Assembly (NCBI GenBank): GCA_019115125.1
Contig: DXEG01000020.1
Span: 1-64,000, forward strand
Direction of reading: 5' to 3'
Origin: Candidatus Blautia faecipullorum
Lineage (GTDB): Bacteria > Bacillota > Clostridia > Lachnospirales > Lachnospiraceae
Length of the DNA stretch: 64,000 nucleotides
Part shown: one piece after another, positions 17,126 through 26,171 of the stretch
How the letters are laid out: each line of letters opens with the position of its first letter
Position numbering within the stretch: position 1 is the stretch's first letter
Notes under the pieces: generated by a model
Told to the model about the DNA's origin: nothing
The model's input: the letters and a program-made list of their open reading frames with translations, nothing else
Databases searched by the model: none
Position numbers and translations under genes: made by a program

Positions 17126-18583
17126 ATGTATTATATAGGTGTTGATCTGGGAACCTCCGCTGTGAAGCTTCTTCTGATGGAGGAATCCGGAAAAATAGAA
17201 AAAATCGTATCAAAGGAATATCCGCTGTTTTTCCCCCATCCGGGCTGGTCGGAGCAGAATCCCCAGGACTGGATGCGTGAGACCATGGCCGGCATCAAAG
17301 AACTGACAGAGGATATTGATAAAACGAAGGTGGCCGGGATCGGCTGCGGCGGCCAGATGCACGGTCTGGTGACGCTGGATGAGAGGGACGAGGTCATTCG
17401 TCCCGCCATCCTCTGGAACGACGGCAGAACCGGAGAGGAAACCGATTATCTGAATACAGTGATCGGAAAGGATAAGCTTTCCGGATACACGGCCAATATC
17501 GCCTTCGCGGGCTTTACCGCGCCCAAGATCCTGTGGATGAAAAAAAATGAGCCTGAGAATTTTGCGAGAGTAAAAAAGATCATGCTCCCCAAGGATTATC
17601 TGGCGTACTGCATGACGGGCTCCTTCTGTACAGATCTGTCTGACGCTTCCGGCATGCTGCTTCTCGACGTTAAGAACCGCTGCTGGTCTAAGGAGATGCT
17701 GGATATCTGCGGAATTACCGAAGAGCAGCTTCCGGCTCTCTACGAAAGCTGGCAGGTGGTGGGCAGCCTGAAGCCTGAGATCGCGGCTGAGCTGGGCCTT
17801 TCACAGGACGTGAAATTCGTGGCCGGAGCCGGAGACAATGCCGCCGCGGCTGTGGGAACAGGAACAGTAGGAGACGGACAGTGCAATATCTCCCTGGGTA
17901 CATCAGGAACGGTCTTTATTTCCAGCAGGGAATTCGGTGTGGACGAAAACAACGCCCTTCACTCCTTCGATCATGCGGACGGCAGATATCATCTGATGGG
18001 CTGTATGCTCAGCGCGGCTTCCTGCAATAAATGGTGGTCTGAGGAAATCCTGAATACAAAAGATTTTGCAAAAGAGCAGGAAGGGATCGTTAAGCTGGGA
18101 GAGAACCAGGTGTTCTTCCTTCCCTATCTGATGGGAGAGAGATCTCCTCACAACAACCCGGACGCAAGGGCGGTCTTTTTCGGAATGTCCATGGACACCT
18201 CCAGAGCTGAGATGACTCAGGCGGTTCTTGAGGGCGTGGCCTTCGGCCTCCGGGATTCCCTGGAGGTTGCCAGAAGCCTTGGAATCCACATAGAGAGAAC
18301 AAAGATCTGCGGCGGCGGCGCCAAAAGTCCTCTTTGGAAAAAAATCATCGCCAACGTCATGAACCTGAAGGTGGATGTTCCGGCGGTGGAAGAGGGTCCT
18401 TCCATGGGCGGTGCCATGCTGGCGGCTGTGGGCTGCGGCGCGTATCCTGATGTGGAGACCATCGCAGAGAAATTTGTCCATGTAGTAGAGACAGTAGAGC
18501 CGGAGCCGGAGCTGGTCGCCAAGTATGAAGAACGCTACCAGAAATTCAAAAAGCTGTATCCGGTGATGAAGGAGTTGTTCTGA
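17126..18583 (+). CDS. xylB: Xylulokinase (FGGY family)
   Basis: 485 aa FGGY carbohydrate kinase, closest in motif to XylB. Seen: the N-terminal phosphate loop GVDLGTSAVKLLLM, GQMHGLVTLD, the ATP-site GAGDNAAAAVGTG, and the signature CGGGAKSPLWKKIIANV. The product would be D-xylulose 5-phosphate or a similar ketose phosphate. The start is ATG 17126 rather than 17114, because GGAGA at 17116-17120 serves only the later codon. It is third in the sugar cluster. The gene ends 6 bp from the convergent AraC gene, without a visible terminator. Confidence 0.88.
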   Translation: MYYIGVDLGTSAVKLLLMEESGKIEKIVSKEYPLFFPHPGWSEQNPQDWMRETMAGIKELTEDIDKTKVAGIGCGGQMHGLVTLDERDEVIRPAILWNDGRTGEETDYLNTVIGKDKLSGYTANIAFAGFTAPKILWMKKNEPENFARVKKIMLPKDYLAYCMTGSFCTDLSDASGMLLLDVKNRCWSKEMLDICGITEEQLPALYESWQVVGSLKPEIAAELGLSQDVKFVAGAGDNAAAAVGTGTVGDGQCNISLGTSGTVFISSREFGVDENNALHSFDHADGRYHLMGCMLSAASCNKWWSEEILNTKDFAKEQEGIVKLGENQVFFLPYLMGERSPHNNPDARAVFFGMSMDTSRAEMTQAVLEGVAFGLRDSLEVARSLGIHIERTKICGGGAKSPLWKKIIANVMNLKVDVPAVEEGPSMGGAMLAAVGCGAYPDVETIAEKFVHVVETVEPEPELVAKYEERYQKFKKLYPVMKELF

Positions 18584-18589
18584 AATAAA

Positions 18590-19420
18590 TCAGGTTCTTT
18601 CCGTCTGGATATGCTCCCGGTATTCGCTGGGGCTCATCCCCATCTTCTGGCGGAAGATTCTTGAAAAATACAGAGGATCCGCGTAGCTTACGGAATGTGC
18701 GATCACACGGATAGACAGGTCTGTATCCCTGAGAAGGATACAGGCCTGTCTTATTCTGTAGTCCAGAAGATAATTCTGAATGGAAAAACCGGTAAAGGAT
18801 TTAAAGAGTCTGTGCAGATAAGAACGGTTGATATTCAGATTATCCGCGATATCCTGGATGGTAATAGGATCACAGTAATAGGCCTCGATGTACTGCAGGG
18901 CTTTTTCCACATAGCCGGACTTTTTTTCCTGAACAGAGGTATTGGTGCTGGGAAATTTTCGCGCCAGCAGAAAAAGGTATTCGTACATGATGCTGTTCAT
19001 AATAAGATCCCTGTTCTGGCGGAGGCTGTCGGCTTCAAACATTTTTTCATGGCAGAGCCGCATCTGGTCGTCCTGGCCGTAATGTACAGTCAGACAGCCG
19101 GGCAGTATGGTGCGCTCCAGGTAGCTTTTGATCTTAATGCCCTGCATACCGATCCAGGTATAGCTCCAGGGATCTTTCATATCCGCCTGATAATAGATCA
19201 GTTCTCCGGGACAGATCAGAAAAGCGTCCCCGGGGCCCAGCCGGAAGAGCTTGCCCCGGGCCTTATAAACGCCGTGTCCCTTCAGAATATAATGGATCAG
19301 ATAGCCGTTTCTCAAAATAGGTCCGTAGCTGTGACCCGGCGCGCAGTTTTCATAGCCGCAGGTATAGATCATCGCGTCAATATTTCTGGAAAAATCATTT
19401 GAAAAATTATAGTTCTGCAT
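18590..19420 (-). CDS. AraC family regulator, divergent from the PTS gene
   Basis: 276 aa. An N-terminal cupin effector domain (CAPGHSYGPILRNGYLIHYILKGHGVY) is followed by an AraC DNA-binding domain (TIQDIADNLNINRSYLHRLFKSFTG and IRVIAHSVSYADPLYFSRIFRQKMG). The ATG at 19420 follows GGGAGG; an in-frame ATG 66 bases upstream lacks such a site. Its arrangement, divergent from an EIIBCA gene over a 192-bp spacer, is like MsmR/RafA-type regulators, so it probably controls that transporter. Confidence 0.88.
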   Translation of the reverse strand: MQNYNFSNDFSRNIDAMIYTCGYENCAPGHSYGPILRNGYLIHYILKGHGVYKARGKLFRLGPGDAFLICPGELIYYQADMKDPWSYTWIGMQGIKIKSYLERTILPGCLTVHYGQDDQMRLCHEKMFEADSLRQNRDLIMNSIMYEYLFLLARKFPSTNTSVQEKKSGYVEKALQYIEAYYCDPITIQDIADNLNINRSYLHRLFKSFTGFSIQNYLLDYRIRQACILLRDTDLSIRVIAHSVSYADPLYFSRIFRQKMGMSPSEYREHIQTERT

Positions 19421-19530
19421 AAAACCTCCCGGATGAAAAGTCATAATGTTCGATATATAAGTCACATTTCTCCATGTAATTATCATTATAGCGGGCTATA
19501 ATAAGAATTACAAGAAAGAGCTGAGAAAGC

Positions 19531-19560
19531 TGAAAGCGTTTCTTTTTACTGTGGCCACAG
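19531..19560. promoter_or_regulatory. cre-like half site and a 12-bp palindrome before the PTS gene
   Basis: TGAAAGCGTTTCTT (19531-19544) agrees with the first eleven positions of the CcpA cre pattern TGWAANCGNTNWCA but not the last three. CTGTGGCCACAG (19549-19560) is a perfect palindrome. Both lie between a possible -10 (TATAAT 19497-19502) and the PTS start, so either could be a roadblock site. Neither is proven. Confidence 0.35.
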
Positions 19561-19612
19561 AGGGATCGCAAGGCAGGCGTTTTTTGCAAAAAAAGAAGGA
19601 GGAGCATTTTAC

Positions 19613-21574
19613 ATGGATGCAAATAAACGGCAAAGATACGAAAAAATCTCCATAGAATTAACAAAACTGGTTGGAGGAAAAGAGAATATCCAGGGCGTGG
19701 CTCACTGCGCCACGCGTCTGAGGATCGTTCTCAAGGATAATGATAAGGCGGATCTCAAGGCCATAGAGGATGTGGATCTGGCAAAGGGTGTGTTTGTGGC
19801 CGGCGACCAGGTGCAGATCATTTTCGGAGCAGGTCTGGTAAATGATGTGTACGAGGTTTTCGCGGATCAGAACAATATGAAAAATATGAGTCTCAGTGAT
19901 CTGAAGACGGTAGCGAACAAGAAGATGAATCCGCTTCAGAGGATCATCAAGGCGCTGTCCGACGTTTTCGTGGATATTATGCCCGGAATCCTCGCGGCCG
20001 CTCTGCTTACCGGACTTTCCGGCGTGCTGGGAAATCTGGAAGTGGTGCAGGCAAATGATACTTTATTTGGAATTAACAGGCTGATCAATATTTCATCCAG
20101 TGCGATCTTTGATTTTCTGCCTCTGGCAGTAGCCTACAGCGCGTGCAAACGCTTCGGCGGGCGTCCTATCCTCGGCATTGTCATAGGATGCATCATGCTC
20201 AGCGGCAGCCTCGCGAACGCTTACTCCGCGGCCCAGGGAACCGTGGACGTAACAACACTCCATATTTTTGGACTGGGCGTGGAGCTGGTAGGCTTCCAGG
20301 GCGGTATCATTGTAGCCCTTCTGATGGGATTTGTAACAGCGAAGCTGGATATCTTCTTTGAGAAAAAGGTTCCGGAGGTGATCCGCCTTCTGGTATCCCC
20401 TCTGCTCACTACACTGGTAGGAGCGCTGCTTCTGTTTACCGTGATCGGGCCGGTGGGCCGGGGACTTTCCTCAGGCATCACAAACGCTCTGGTATGGATG
20501 ACACAAAATCTGGGAGCAGTTGGTTACGCGGCCTTTTCAGGGCTTCAGCAGCTTGTGGTGATCACCGGACTTCATCATATTTTCGGCGCTATTGAAGCCC
20601 AGCTTCTGGCAGATACAGGAAGAAACTTCCTCAATCCGCTGATGTCAGTGGCGATCATCGCCCAGGGCGGCGCGGTACTTGGATATCTGATCCGCCATAA
20701 AAAGAGTGTGAAAACAAGGGAGCTCTGTATCCCGAGCTTTATCTCAGTTCTCTTTGGAATCACTGAGCCGGCGCTTTTTGGTATCAACCTGAGATACCGC
20801 TTCCCGATTATCGGCGGCTGCATCGGCGGCGCTCTTGGCGGTCTTGTTGTGTACTTTACCGATCTTGCGGCCGTAGGATTCGGAACCACGGTTCTTCCGG
20901 GAATCGCTCTGGCCGATCCGGCTGGGAACGGATATGTAAATTATGTGATCGCACATGCGGTAGCGATCTGCGGCGGCTTTCTGATGACTCTGATCCTTGG
21001 AAGATTTATGGATCAGATTCCGGACGAGGCAGACGCGCCGAAGGCGGAAGCGGTATCCGCGGAGCAGAACGACGGACAGGCGGAAGCTGAAGAAGCCCCT
21101 GTACCGGAAATACCGGAAAAAGAGGAATTCTTCGGATACGCAAAGGGTCAGGCCATTGCGATGGAAGAAGTAAATGACGAGACTTTTGCCAATAAGGTAC
21201 TGGGAGACGGCATCGCTGTAATCCCGGAGGAAGGCAGAGTCTATGCTCCGGCAGACGGAACTATTATGAGTATCTTTGACACAAAACACGCGGTATGCTT
21301 CGCCAGTACATACGGGACAGAGATTCTGATCCATATCGGCGTGGATACAGTGAATCTCCAGGGGAAATATTTCACCGCCCATGTAAAGGACGGAGACCAT
21401 GTGAAAAAGGGACAGCTTTTAATCGAGTTCGACCAGGAACAGATAAAGAAAGCCGGCTACGATACCGTGATCCCCATGATCTTTACAGATCTTCCGGACG
21501 ACAGAAAACTGGAAGTATCCGGTCCCGGAGCTATGGACAGGAATGTAACCGCCGCTGTGGTGCGAAAAAGATAG
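19613..21574 (+). CDS. PTS EIIBCA transporter, beta-glucoside/sucrose type
   Basis: 653 aa phosphotransferase permease with all three domains in one chain. EIIB is at ~1-85 with phospho-Cys C32 in AHCATRLRIVL. EIIC spans ~105-470 with about ten membrane helices and the conserved GLHHIFGAIEAQLL and FGITEPALFGINLRYRFP. After an acidic Ala/Glu-rich linker, EIIA-Glc covers ~515-650 with phospho-His H574 in ILIHIGVDTV. It imports and phosphorylates a glucoside or sucrose-like sugar. No phospho-glycosidase gene is adjacent, so the sugar cannot be deduced from context. Confidence 0.9.
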   Translation: MDANKRQRYEKISIELTKLVGGKENIQGVAHCATRLRIVLKDNDKADLKAIEDVDLAKGVFVAGDQVQIIFGAGLVNDVYEVFADQNNMKNMSLSDLKTVANKKMNPLQRIIKALSDVFVDIMPGILAAALLTGLSGVLGNLEVVQANDTLFGINRLINISSSAIFDFLPLAVAYSACKRFGGRPILGIVIGCIMLSGSLANAYSAAQGTVDVTTLHIFGLGVELVGFQGGIIVALLMGFVTAKLDIFFEKKVPEVIRLLVSPLLTTLVGALLLFTVIGPVGRGLSSGITNALVWMTQNLGAVGYAAFSGLQQLVVITGLHHIFGAIEAQLLADTGRNFLNPLMSVAIIAQGGAVLGYLIRHKKSVKTRELCIPSFISVLFGITEPALFGINLRYRFPIIGGCIGGALGGLVVYFTDLAAVGFGTTVLPGIALADPAGNGYVNYVIAHAVAICGGFLMTLILGRFMDQIPDEADAPKAEAVSAEQNDGQAEAEEAPVPEIPEKEEFFGYAKGQAIAMEEVNDETFANKVLGDGIAVIPEEGRVYAPADGTIMSIFDTKHAVCFASTYGTEILIHIGVDTVNLQGKYFTAHVKDGDHVKKGQLLIEFDQEQIKKAGYDTVIPMIFTDLPDDRKLEVSGPGAMDRNVTAAVVRKR

Positions 21575-21618
21575 ACAGAACAGAAAAGACAGAAAAAGCA
21601 GGAAATTGAGGAAAAGCT

Positions 21619-22452
21619 ATGGAGAAAAAGCTGATATTTTTGGATATTGACGGGACGCTTGTCTCAGAGCTGGCAGAACCGTCTCCTCTGGCAAAGGAGG
21701 CGGTACGCAGAGCACGGGAAAAAGGAAACAGGGTGTTTCTCTGTACAGGCAGAAATATGCCTATCATTGGAAACGATATTCTGGAGGTGGGCTTTGACGG
21801 AGTAGTCGCCAGCGCGGGAGGACATGTGGAAGTTGAGGGCAGGGTGCTTCTGGACAGTATTCTGCCTGAGGAAACCATCCAGGAATGTCTCGCTGTATTC
21901 CATGAAAACGGGATGTACTGCAGGATTGAAACCTCCGAGGGGATCTATACAGATCCCCAGATGGAGGCCCTGCTGAGAGCTTCCAGGGCAGACAGTACCA
22001 ATTCAGAGCTGATACGGATGCAGAAGGAGATAGAAAAGGGGATCGATATCCGGCCTTATGAAGAGTACCCCCGGAAGGGAGCCTATAAAATCTGCTTTAC
22101 AAGTACGGATCTGGAAGCTGTGGAGAGGACAAAGCCCCGACTGAACGAAAGGTTCCACTATGCGGTTTTTCCTTTTGGAGACAGCAGCTCCTGTTTCAAC
22201 GGCGAGATCATACCAAAAGAGGTGGATAAAGGAAAAGGAATGGAGCTGGTCTGCAGATACTACGGCGCGACGCTGGACGATACGGTGGCCTTTGGAGACA
22301 GTATGAATGATTACGCGATGATGGAGGCGGCGGGAGTCTGCGTGGCCATGGGAAACGCCTGCCCGGAGCTGAAACAGATGGCGGACCGCGTATGCGAAAG
22401 CGTATGGGACGACGGCGTATACCATGAATTCAAGAGAATGGGTCTTTTGTAA
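21619..22452 (+). CDS. Cof-type HAD-IIB phosphatase
   Basis: 277 aa HAD hydrolase with motif I LDIDGTL, motif II CTGRN, a C2B-type cap and motifs III/IV ending in GDSMNDYAMMEAAG. Such enzymes dephosphorylate sugar phosphates, flavin or pyridoxal phosphates with low specificity. It follows the PTS gene by 44 bases with an intervening weak Shine-Dalgarno site (GAGGAAAAGCT) and could relieve sugar-phosphate stress. The exact substrate is unknown. Confidence 0.88.
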   Translation: MEKKLIFLDIDGTLVSELAEPSPLAKEAVRRAREKGNRVFLCTGRNMPIIGNDILEVGFDGVVASAGGHVEVEGRVLLDSILPEETIQECLAVFHENGMYCRIETSEGIYTDPQMEALLRASRADSTNSELIRMQKEIEKGIDIRPYEEYPRKGAYKICFTSTDLEAVERTKPRLNERFHYAVFPFGDSSSCFNGEIIPKEVDKGKGMELVCRYYGATLDDTVAFGDSMNDYAMMEAAGVCVAMGNACPELKQMADRVCESVWDDGVYHEFKRMGLL

Positions 22453-22477
22453 AAACAGAATATTTGTTTTATAAGAA

Positions 22478-22525
22478 ATCCTCCCCGGGCAGTCTGGAAA
22501 AATTATCAGGCTGCTCAGGGAGGAT
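22478..22525. terminator. Long hairpin after the HAD gene
   Basis: ATCCTCCC (22478-22485) pairs with GGGAGGAT (22518-22525), with a further GCAG/CTGC inner stem. There is no long T-run, so termination strength is uncertain; it may instead be a bidirectional or stabilising stem. Confidence 0.45.
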
Positions 22526-22589
22526 ATTGCTATCTGGGCCGTTTGATCTTATAATTGTGATTGAGAGTAAAAGATGAGAGGTGAAAGCA

Positions 22590-22901
22590 TTGGCCGGAGT
22601 ATTGGATGAGGATCTGATCTATGAGATACTTTCCGTGGTGGAGGAAATCCCGGAAGGCCGCGTGGCGACTTACGGCCAGATCGCGAAGCTGATCGGGAGG
22701 GATAAGAACGCCAGACTGGTAGGGAGAGTGCTGAGTATGGCGGAATATTATGGAGAATACCCCTGTCACAGAGTGGTAAATCACGCGGGGAGGCTTGTGC
22801 CGGGATGGCGTGAGCAGGGATTTCTTCTGGAACAGGAAGGAGTAAAGCTCAGGGACCAGACGCATGTGGAGCTGAAAAAATACCAATGGGACGGGTCCTG
22901 A
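22590..22901 (+). CDS. MGMT-like protein (alkyltransferase fold)
   Basis: 103 aa protein with only the DNA-binding C-terminal domain of O6-alkylguanine-DNA alkyltransferases: VVEEIPEGRVATYGQIAKLIG, then the active-site motif PCHRVV with Cys kept. Proteins lacking the N-terminal domain but keeping PCHR act as alkyltransferases or alkyl-lesion binders. The start is uncertain: TTG 22590 has GAGAGG at good distance, whereas the GTG at 22581 abuts that site. Confidence 0.82.
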   Translation: MAGVLDEDLIYEILSVVEEIPEGRVATYGQIAKLIGRDKNARLVGRVLSMAEYYGEYPCHRVVNHAGRLVPGWREQGFLLEQEGVKLRDQTHVELKKYQWDGS

Positions 22902-22936
22902 CGGAAAAACATGTCAATATCAGGAGGAAGGCTTAA

Positions 22937-23464
22937 TTGGATGTGAAATTTTTATTCACGCAGTTTTTAGCAGTTTTGGGGGCTGTTTTATATTTTTTTT
23001 CATATCAGTGCAGAGATAACCGCAAACTTTATGCCGCGCAGTTTTTTTCATATCTGGTTTATACTGTACATTTTATCATATTAGGAGCAATGACAGGAGG
23101 CCTCAGCTACATATTGAATCTGGCGCGGTCACTGTTCCTGGCCAGTAAATGGAAATTTGCCCGAAGCGGGGGGATGTGCGCGCTTCTTTGCTCGGTACAG
23201 GTAATTATTTTAGTTACAACCTGGGAGGGATGGATATCAGTTCTCCCAATATGCGCGAACATTGCGTCTACAGTTGGGGGCTATACACATAATGCGCGGA
23301 AGATCAGAATTGCCGGTATCTTTATCAACTCGCCGCTGTGGATTATTTATGATCTGATAATCGGATCCTGGGCAGGCGCGGCAGATGAACTTGCCAGCAT
23401 GATATCAGGTCTGATCTCAATCCGAAGATATGGCTGGAATAAGTTAAATGAGATCAGGGATTAA
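22937..23464 (+). CDS. YgjV family inner membrane protein
   Basis: 175 aa, about six hydrophobic helices. I recognise the YgjV family by the N-terminal FLFTQFLAVLGAVLYFFSYQC and the later NIASTVGGYTHNARKIRI. Function is unknown; some relatives are called putative bacterial inner membrane proteins. The start is TTG 22937 about ten bases after AGGAGG; GTG 22943 is possible. Confidence 0.7.
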   Translation: MDVKFLFTQFLAVLGAVLYFFSYQCRDNRKLYAAQFFSYLVYTVHFIILGAMTGGLSYILNLARSLFLASKWKFARSGGMCALLCSVQVIILVTTWEGWISVLPICANIASTVGGYTHNARKIRIAGIFINSPLWIIYDLIIGSWAGAADELASMISGLISIRRYGWNKLNEIRD

Positions 23465-23563
23465 TAAATTTATTATTGATTTGGCGCAAGTTTCATAAGA
23501 CGGTTTTCGTCTTAAAAATTCATAAAAAATAAATGAAAAAAATATAAGCGGCTGTAAAACGGG

Positions 23564-23592
23564 TTGCAAGAACGAACCGGGAACATTATAAT
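23564..23592 (+). promoter_or_regulatory. Likely promoter of the sortase gene
   Basis: TTGCAA (23564-23569), 17-base spacer and TATAAT (23587-23592). The start of transcription would fall next to AAGGAG (23599-23604), giving a very short leader, so this is plausible rather than certain. Confidence 0.5.
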
Positions 23593-23611
23593 GTACCCAA
23601 GGAGTGTGATT

Positions 23612-24424
23612 ATGAAAAAACAAAAATCAAAAAAAACAAAAAAGAAGGGCGACCTTGTACTGACCCTGGCGCTGGCTGCTGCTATAATCGTATTCTGCTT
23701 CGCCGCGTATAATCTGTATCATATCTATACGGAATACAAAAAAGGCACGGATGAGTACAATCATATTGAACAGATGGCAGTAACGGAACGGGATCCTGAG
23801 AACACGCAGGAGGACCAGTCGGGAGACGACCAGCCCAAACCGCCTATAGATGTGAATTTTGAGACTTTGCAGGGAGTGAATGAGGATGTGGCGGGCTGGA
23901 TCTACATAGAGGCTCTGGATGGGATCAGCTACCCGGTGGTACAGGGAAAGGATAACGAGACCTATCTTCATACCACATACGAGAAAAACTATAATTTTGC
24001 GGGAACAATTTTTATAGATTATGAGAACAGCAGGGATTTTACAGACTGTAATACTCTTGTATACGGGCATAATATGAAGAACGGTTCCATGTTCGGGCAG
24101 CTGAAGAAATTCACGGAGGATCAGGCCACATACGATAAAAGCAGGTATTTCTGGATCCTTACTCCGGAAAAAAATTACCGCTACGAGATCATCGCGGCGT
24201 ATACCACAGGAGTGAACAGCGATACCTACACTTTGTTTAAGGGACCGGGCGAGGAGTTCGAGACATATCTTAAAACGATAAAAGGGTACTCGGAGATTAC
24301 GACAGACGATACGGAGGAGCTTACCATTAAGGATAAGATCGTCACCTTATCCACCTGTACAGGGAATGAGGCTACCAGGTTTGTAGTACAGGGGAAACTG
24401 GTGAACGCGGCGGATGTTTCGTAA
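23612..24424 (+). CDS. srtB: Class B sortase
   Basis: 270 aa membrane-anchored cysteine transpeptidase that cleaves a sorting signal and attaches proteins to the wall or to pilins. One N-terminal membrane helix (~14-34) precedes an acidic linker and the sortase fold. Catalytic residues are visible: H153 in YGHNM, C249 in TLSTC and R256 in ATRF. The ATG at 23612 follows AAGGAG. No LPXTG/NPXTN-type substrate is encoded nearby, so this is an orphan housekeeping-type sortase B, as is common in Clostridia. Confidence 0.92.
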   Translation: MKKQKSKKTKKKGDLVLTLALAAAIIVFCFAAYNLYHIYTEYKKGTDEYNHIEQMAVTERDPENTQEDQSGDDQPKPPIDVNFETLQGVNEDVAGWIYIEALDGISYPVVQGKDNETYLHTTYEKNYNFAGTIFIDYENSRDFTDCNTLVYGHNMKNGSMFGQLKKFTEDQATYDKSRYFWILTPEKNYRYEIIAAYTTGVNSDTYTLFKGPGEEFETYLKTIKGYSEITTDDTEELTIKDKIVTLSTCTGNEATRFVVQGKLVNAADVS

Positions 24425-24450
24425 AGCCTGACTGGAAGGATGGTAGATAT

Positions 24451-25182
24451 ATGGAAGAGAAGATTACGAAATTGCAGGAGATCATTGATCAGCATGACAA
24501 TATTGTCTTTTTTGGCGGCGCGGGTGTTTCCACAGAGAGCGGAATCCCCGATTTTCGTTCACAGGACGGCCTGTACCACCAGAAGTATGATTATCCCCCC
24601 GAAACCATACTGAGCCATACGTTTTTTGTGAGCAGGCCGGAGGAGTTTTTTAAGTTTTACAGGGACAAAATGCTCTGCGACACAGCGAAGCCCAACGCGG
24701 CTCACCTGAAACTGGCTGAGCTGGAAAAGGCCGGGAAGCTTAAGGCTGTGATCACGCAGAATATTGATAATCTTCACCAGATGGCCGGAAGCGGCAGGGT
24801 TCTGGAGCTTCACGGGAGCGTATACCGGAATTACTGTATGAAATGCGGGCGGTTTTATGATTTTTCCTATGTAAAAAACACCAGCGGAGTACCCCGCTGC
24901 GAATGCGGCGGTATCGTGAAGCCTGACGTGGTTCTCTATGAGGAGAGTCTCGACAGCCGTACTCTTACGGAGTCGGTGGAGGCGATTTCCAGAGCCCAGG
25001 TGCTGATCATCGGAGGGACGTCGCTGGCGGTGTATCCGGCGGCCGGATTGATCGATTATTTCAGAGGCGAGTATCTTGTCGTGATAAACAAAGCCTCTAC
25101 TCCAAGGGACCGCAATGCGGATCTTCTGATCAAGGATCCCATTGGACAGGTATTTTCACAGATCAGAGTAAAAGGAGAGTAA
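24451..25182 (+). CDS. Sirtuin NAD-dependent protein deacylase
   Basis: 243 aa Sir2 family enzyme. Full set of motifs: GAGVSTESGIPDFRS (NAD loop), TQNIDNLHQ, catalytic His in LHGSVY, and a zinc site made by CMKC and CEC. GGTSLAVYPAAGLIDYF and a C-terminal Rossmann end complete the fold. It removes acetyl or other acyl groups from lysines using NAD. It is followed two bases later by a DUF951 gene, so they are co-transcribed. Confidence 0.93.
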   Translation: MEEKITKLQEIIDQHDNIVFFGGAGVSTESGIPDFRSQDGLYHQKYDYPPETILSHTFFVSRPEEFFKFYRDKMLCDTAKPNAAHLKLAELEKAGKLKAVITQNIDNLHQMAGSGRVLELHGSVYRNYCMKCGRFYDFSYVKNTSGVPRCECGGIVKPDVVLYEESLDSRTLTESVEAISRAQVLIIGGTSLAVYPAAGLIDYFRGEYLVVINKASTPRDRNADLLIKDPIGQVFSQIRVKGE

Positions 25183-25184
25183 AA

Positions 25185-25370
25185 ATGGGGCTTATCTATG
25201 AAGTAGGGGATATCGTTACCCTGAAGAAAAGCCATCCCTGCGGCAGCCGGGAATGGGAGATCCTTCGCGTGGGGGCGGACTTCCGGCTGAAATGCAGAGG
25301 CTGCGGCCATCAGATCATGGTTCCCAGGAAGATGGTGGAGAAGAACACCAGAGATTTAAAAAAAGCCTGA
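25185..25370 (+). CDS. DUF951 family small protein
   Basis: 61 aa, matching DUF951: VGDIVTLKKSHPCGSREWEI, RVGADFRLKCRGCGHQIMVPR. It has an SH3-like beta-rich look with a CxxC pair. Members often sit near translation or DNA-partition genes; the role is unknown. It directly follows the sirtuin gene. Confidence 0.88.
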   Translation: MGLIYEVGDIVTLKKSHPCGSREWEILRVGADFRLKCRGCGHQIMVPRKMVEKNTRDLKKA

Positions 25371-25412
25371 AATTTTCAGATACGGACGTAGTTAAAAAGG
25401 GGGAAAGTATTC

Positions 25413-26171
25413 ATGCAGGAGAAAATCAGGAGCATACTTAGGGGACAGGTCGCTACGTCGCTGATCTATATCATTGTCGGCCTGTGCCTGATATGCATGC
25501 CGGTGAATGTGGTGAACGTTCTGTGCAAATTCATTTTCGGCGTGGTGCTGATCGCGGCGGGCCTTTATCATATCTGGATTTATGTGCAGGAGAAGCCCCA
25601 TGCCACGTTGATCGATCTTTTTTCAGGAGCATTGATCCTGGTACTGGGAATTTTTCTCTTTTATAATCCCCAGGTAGTTGTGAAGCTTCTCCCGGTGCTG
25701 TTGGGAACCTTTGTTCTGACGGACAGTATCTGGGTGCTGAAAGGAAGCCTGAAGCTTAAGAAAGAGGACGGCGCCGGACTGGAATGGAAAATCCTGCTGA
25801 TCGGAAGCCTTGTTTTTATCGGTCTTGGAATTGTTATGATCGCGAACCCGTTTTCTGTGGTAAAGATCATGGTTATTTTCGCGGGCTGCGTGCTTCTGAT
25901 CAACGGAATCGTAGATTTCGCGTTTCTTTTCCTGATCAAAAAGGGACTGAAAGCGGTAGCTGAGTTTAAAGAAGGCGTTAAAAGAAAAGAGGAGACCGCC
26001 GCCTCTGAACTGAATGAGCAGGAGCCTGTTTACGCTCCGTGGAGCTCCCGCAATAAAGAAAAAGACTCTGTACAGACGGAAGAAACGGCGGAAGCTCCCG
26101 CTGAGAGCAGTCAAAATGAAACAGCAGACACAGAGGAGTTCTTACAGGAGGATCCTGAAATTGAAGAATAA
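25413..26171 (+). CDS. HdeD/DUF308-like membrane protein
   Basis: 252 aa. Six short hydrophobic helices in the first ~185 residues in three paired repeats, with repeated G-I-x-L-I patterns as in DUF308/HdeD proteins (LICMPVNVVNVLCKFIFGVVLIAAGLYHI is shared in style). A Glu/Thr-rich cytoplasmic tail of ~65 residues follows. Function is unknown in Firmicutes; HdeD in enterobacteria is linked to acid stress. The next gene starts inside its 3' end, so it shares an operon with the two-component system. Confidence 0.72.
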   Translation: MQEKIRSILRGQVATSLIYIIVGLCLICMPVNVVNVLCKFIFGVVLIAAGLYHIWIYVQEKPHATLIDLFSGALILVLGIFLFYNPQVVVKLLPVLLGTFVLTDSIWVLKGSLKLKKEDGAGLEWKILLIGSLVFIGLGIVMIANPFSVVKIMVIFAGCVLLINGIVDFAFLFLIKKGLKAVAEFKEGVKRKEETAASELNEQEPVYAPWSSRNKEKDSVQTEETAEAPAESSQNETADTEEFLQEDPEIEE

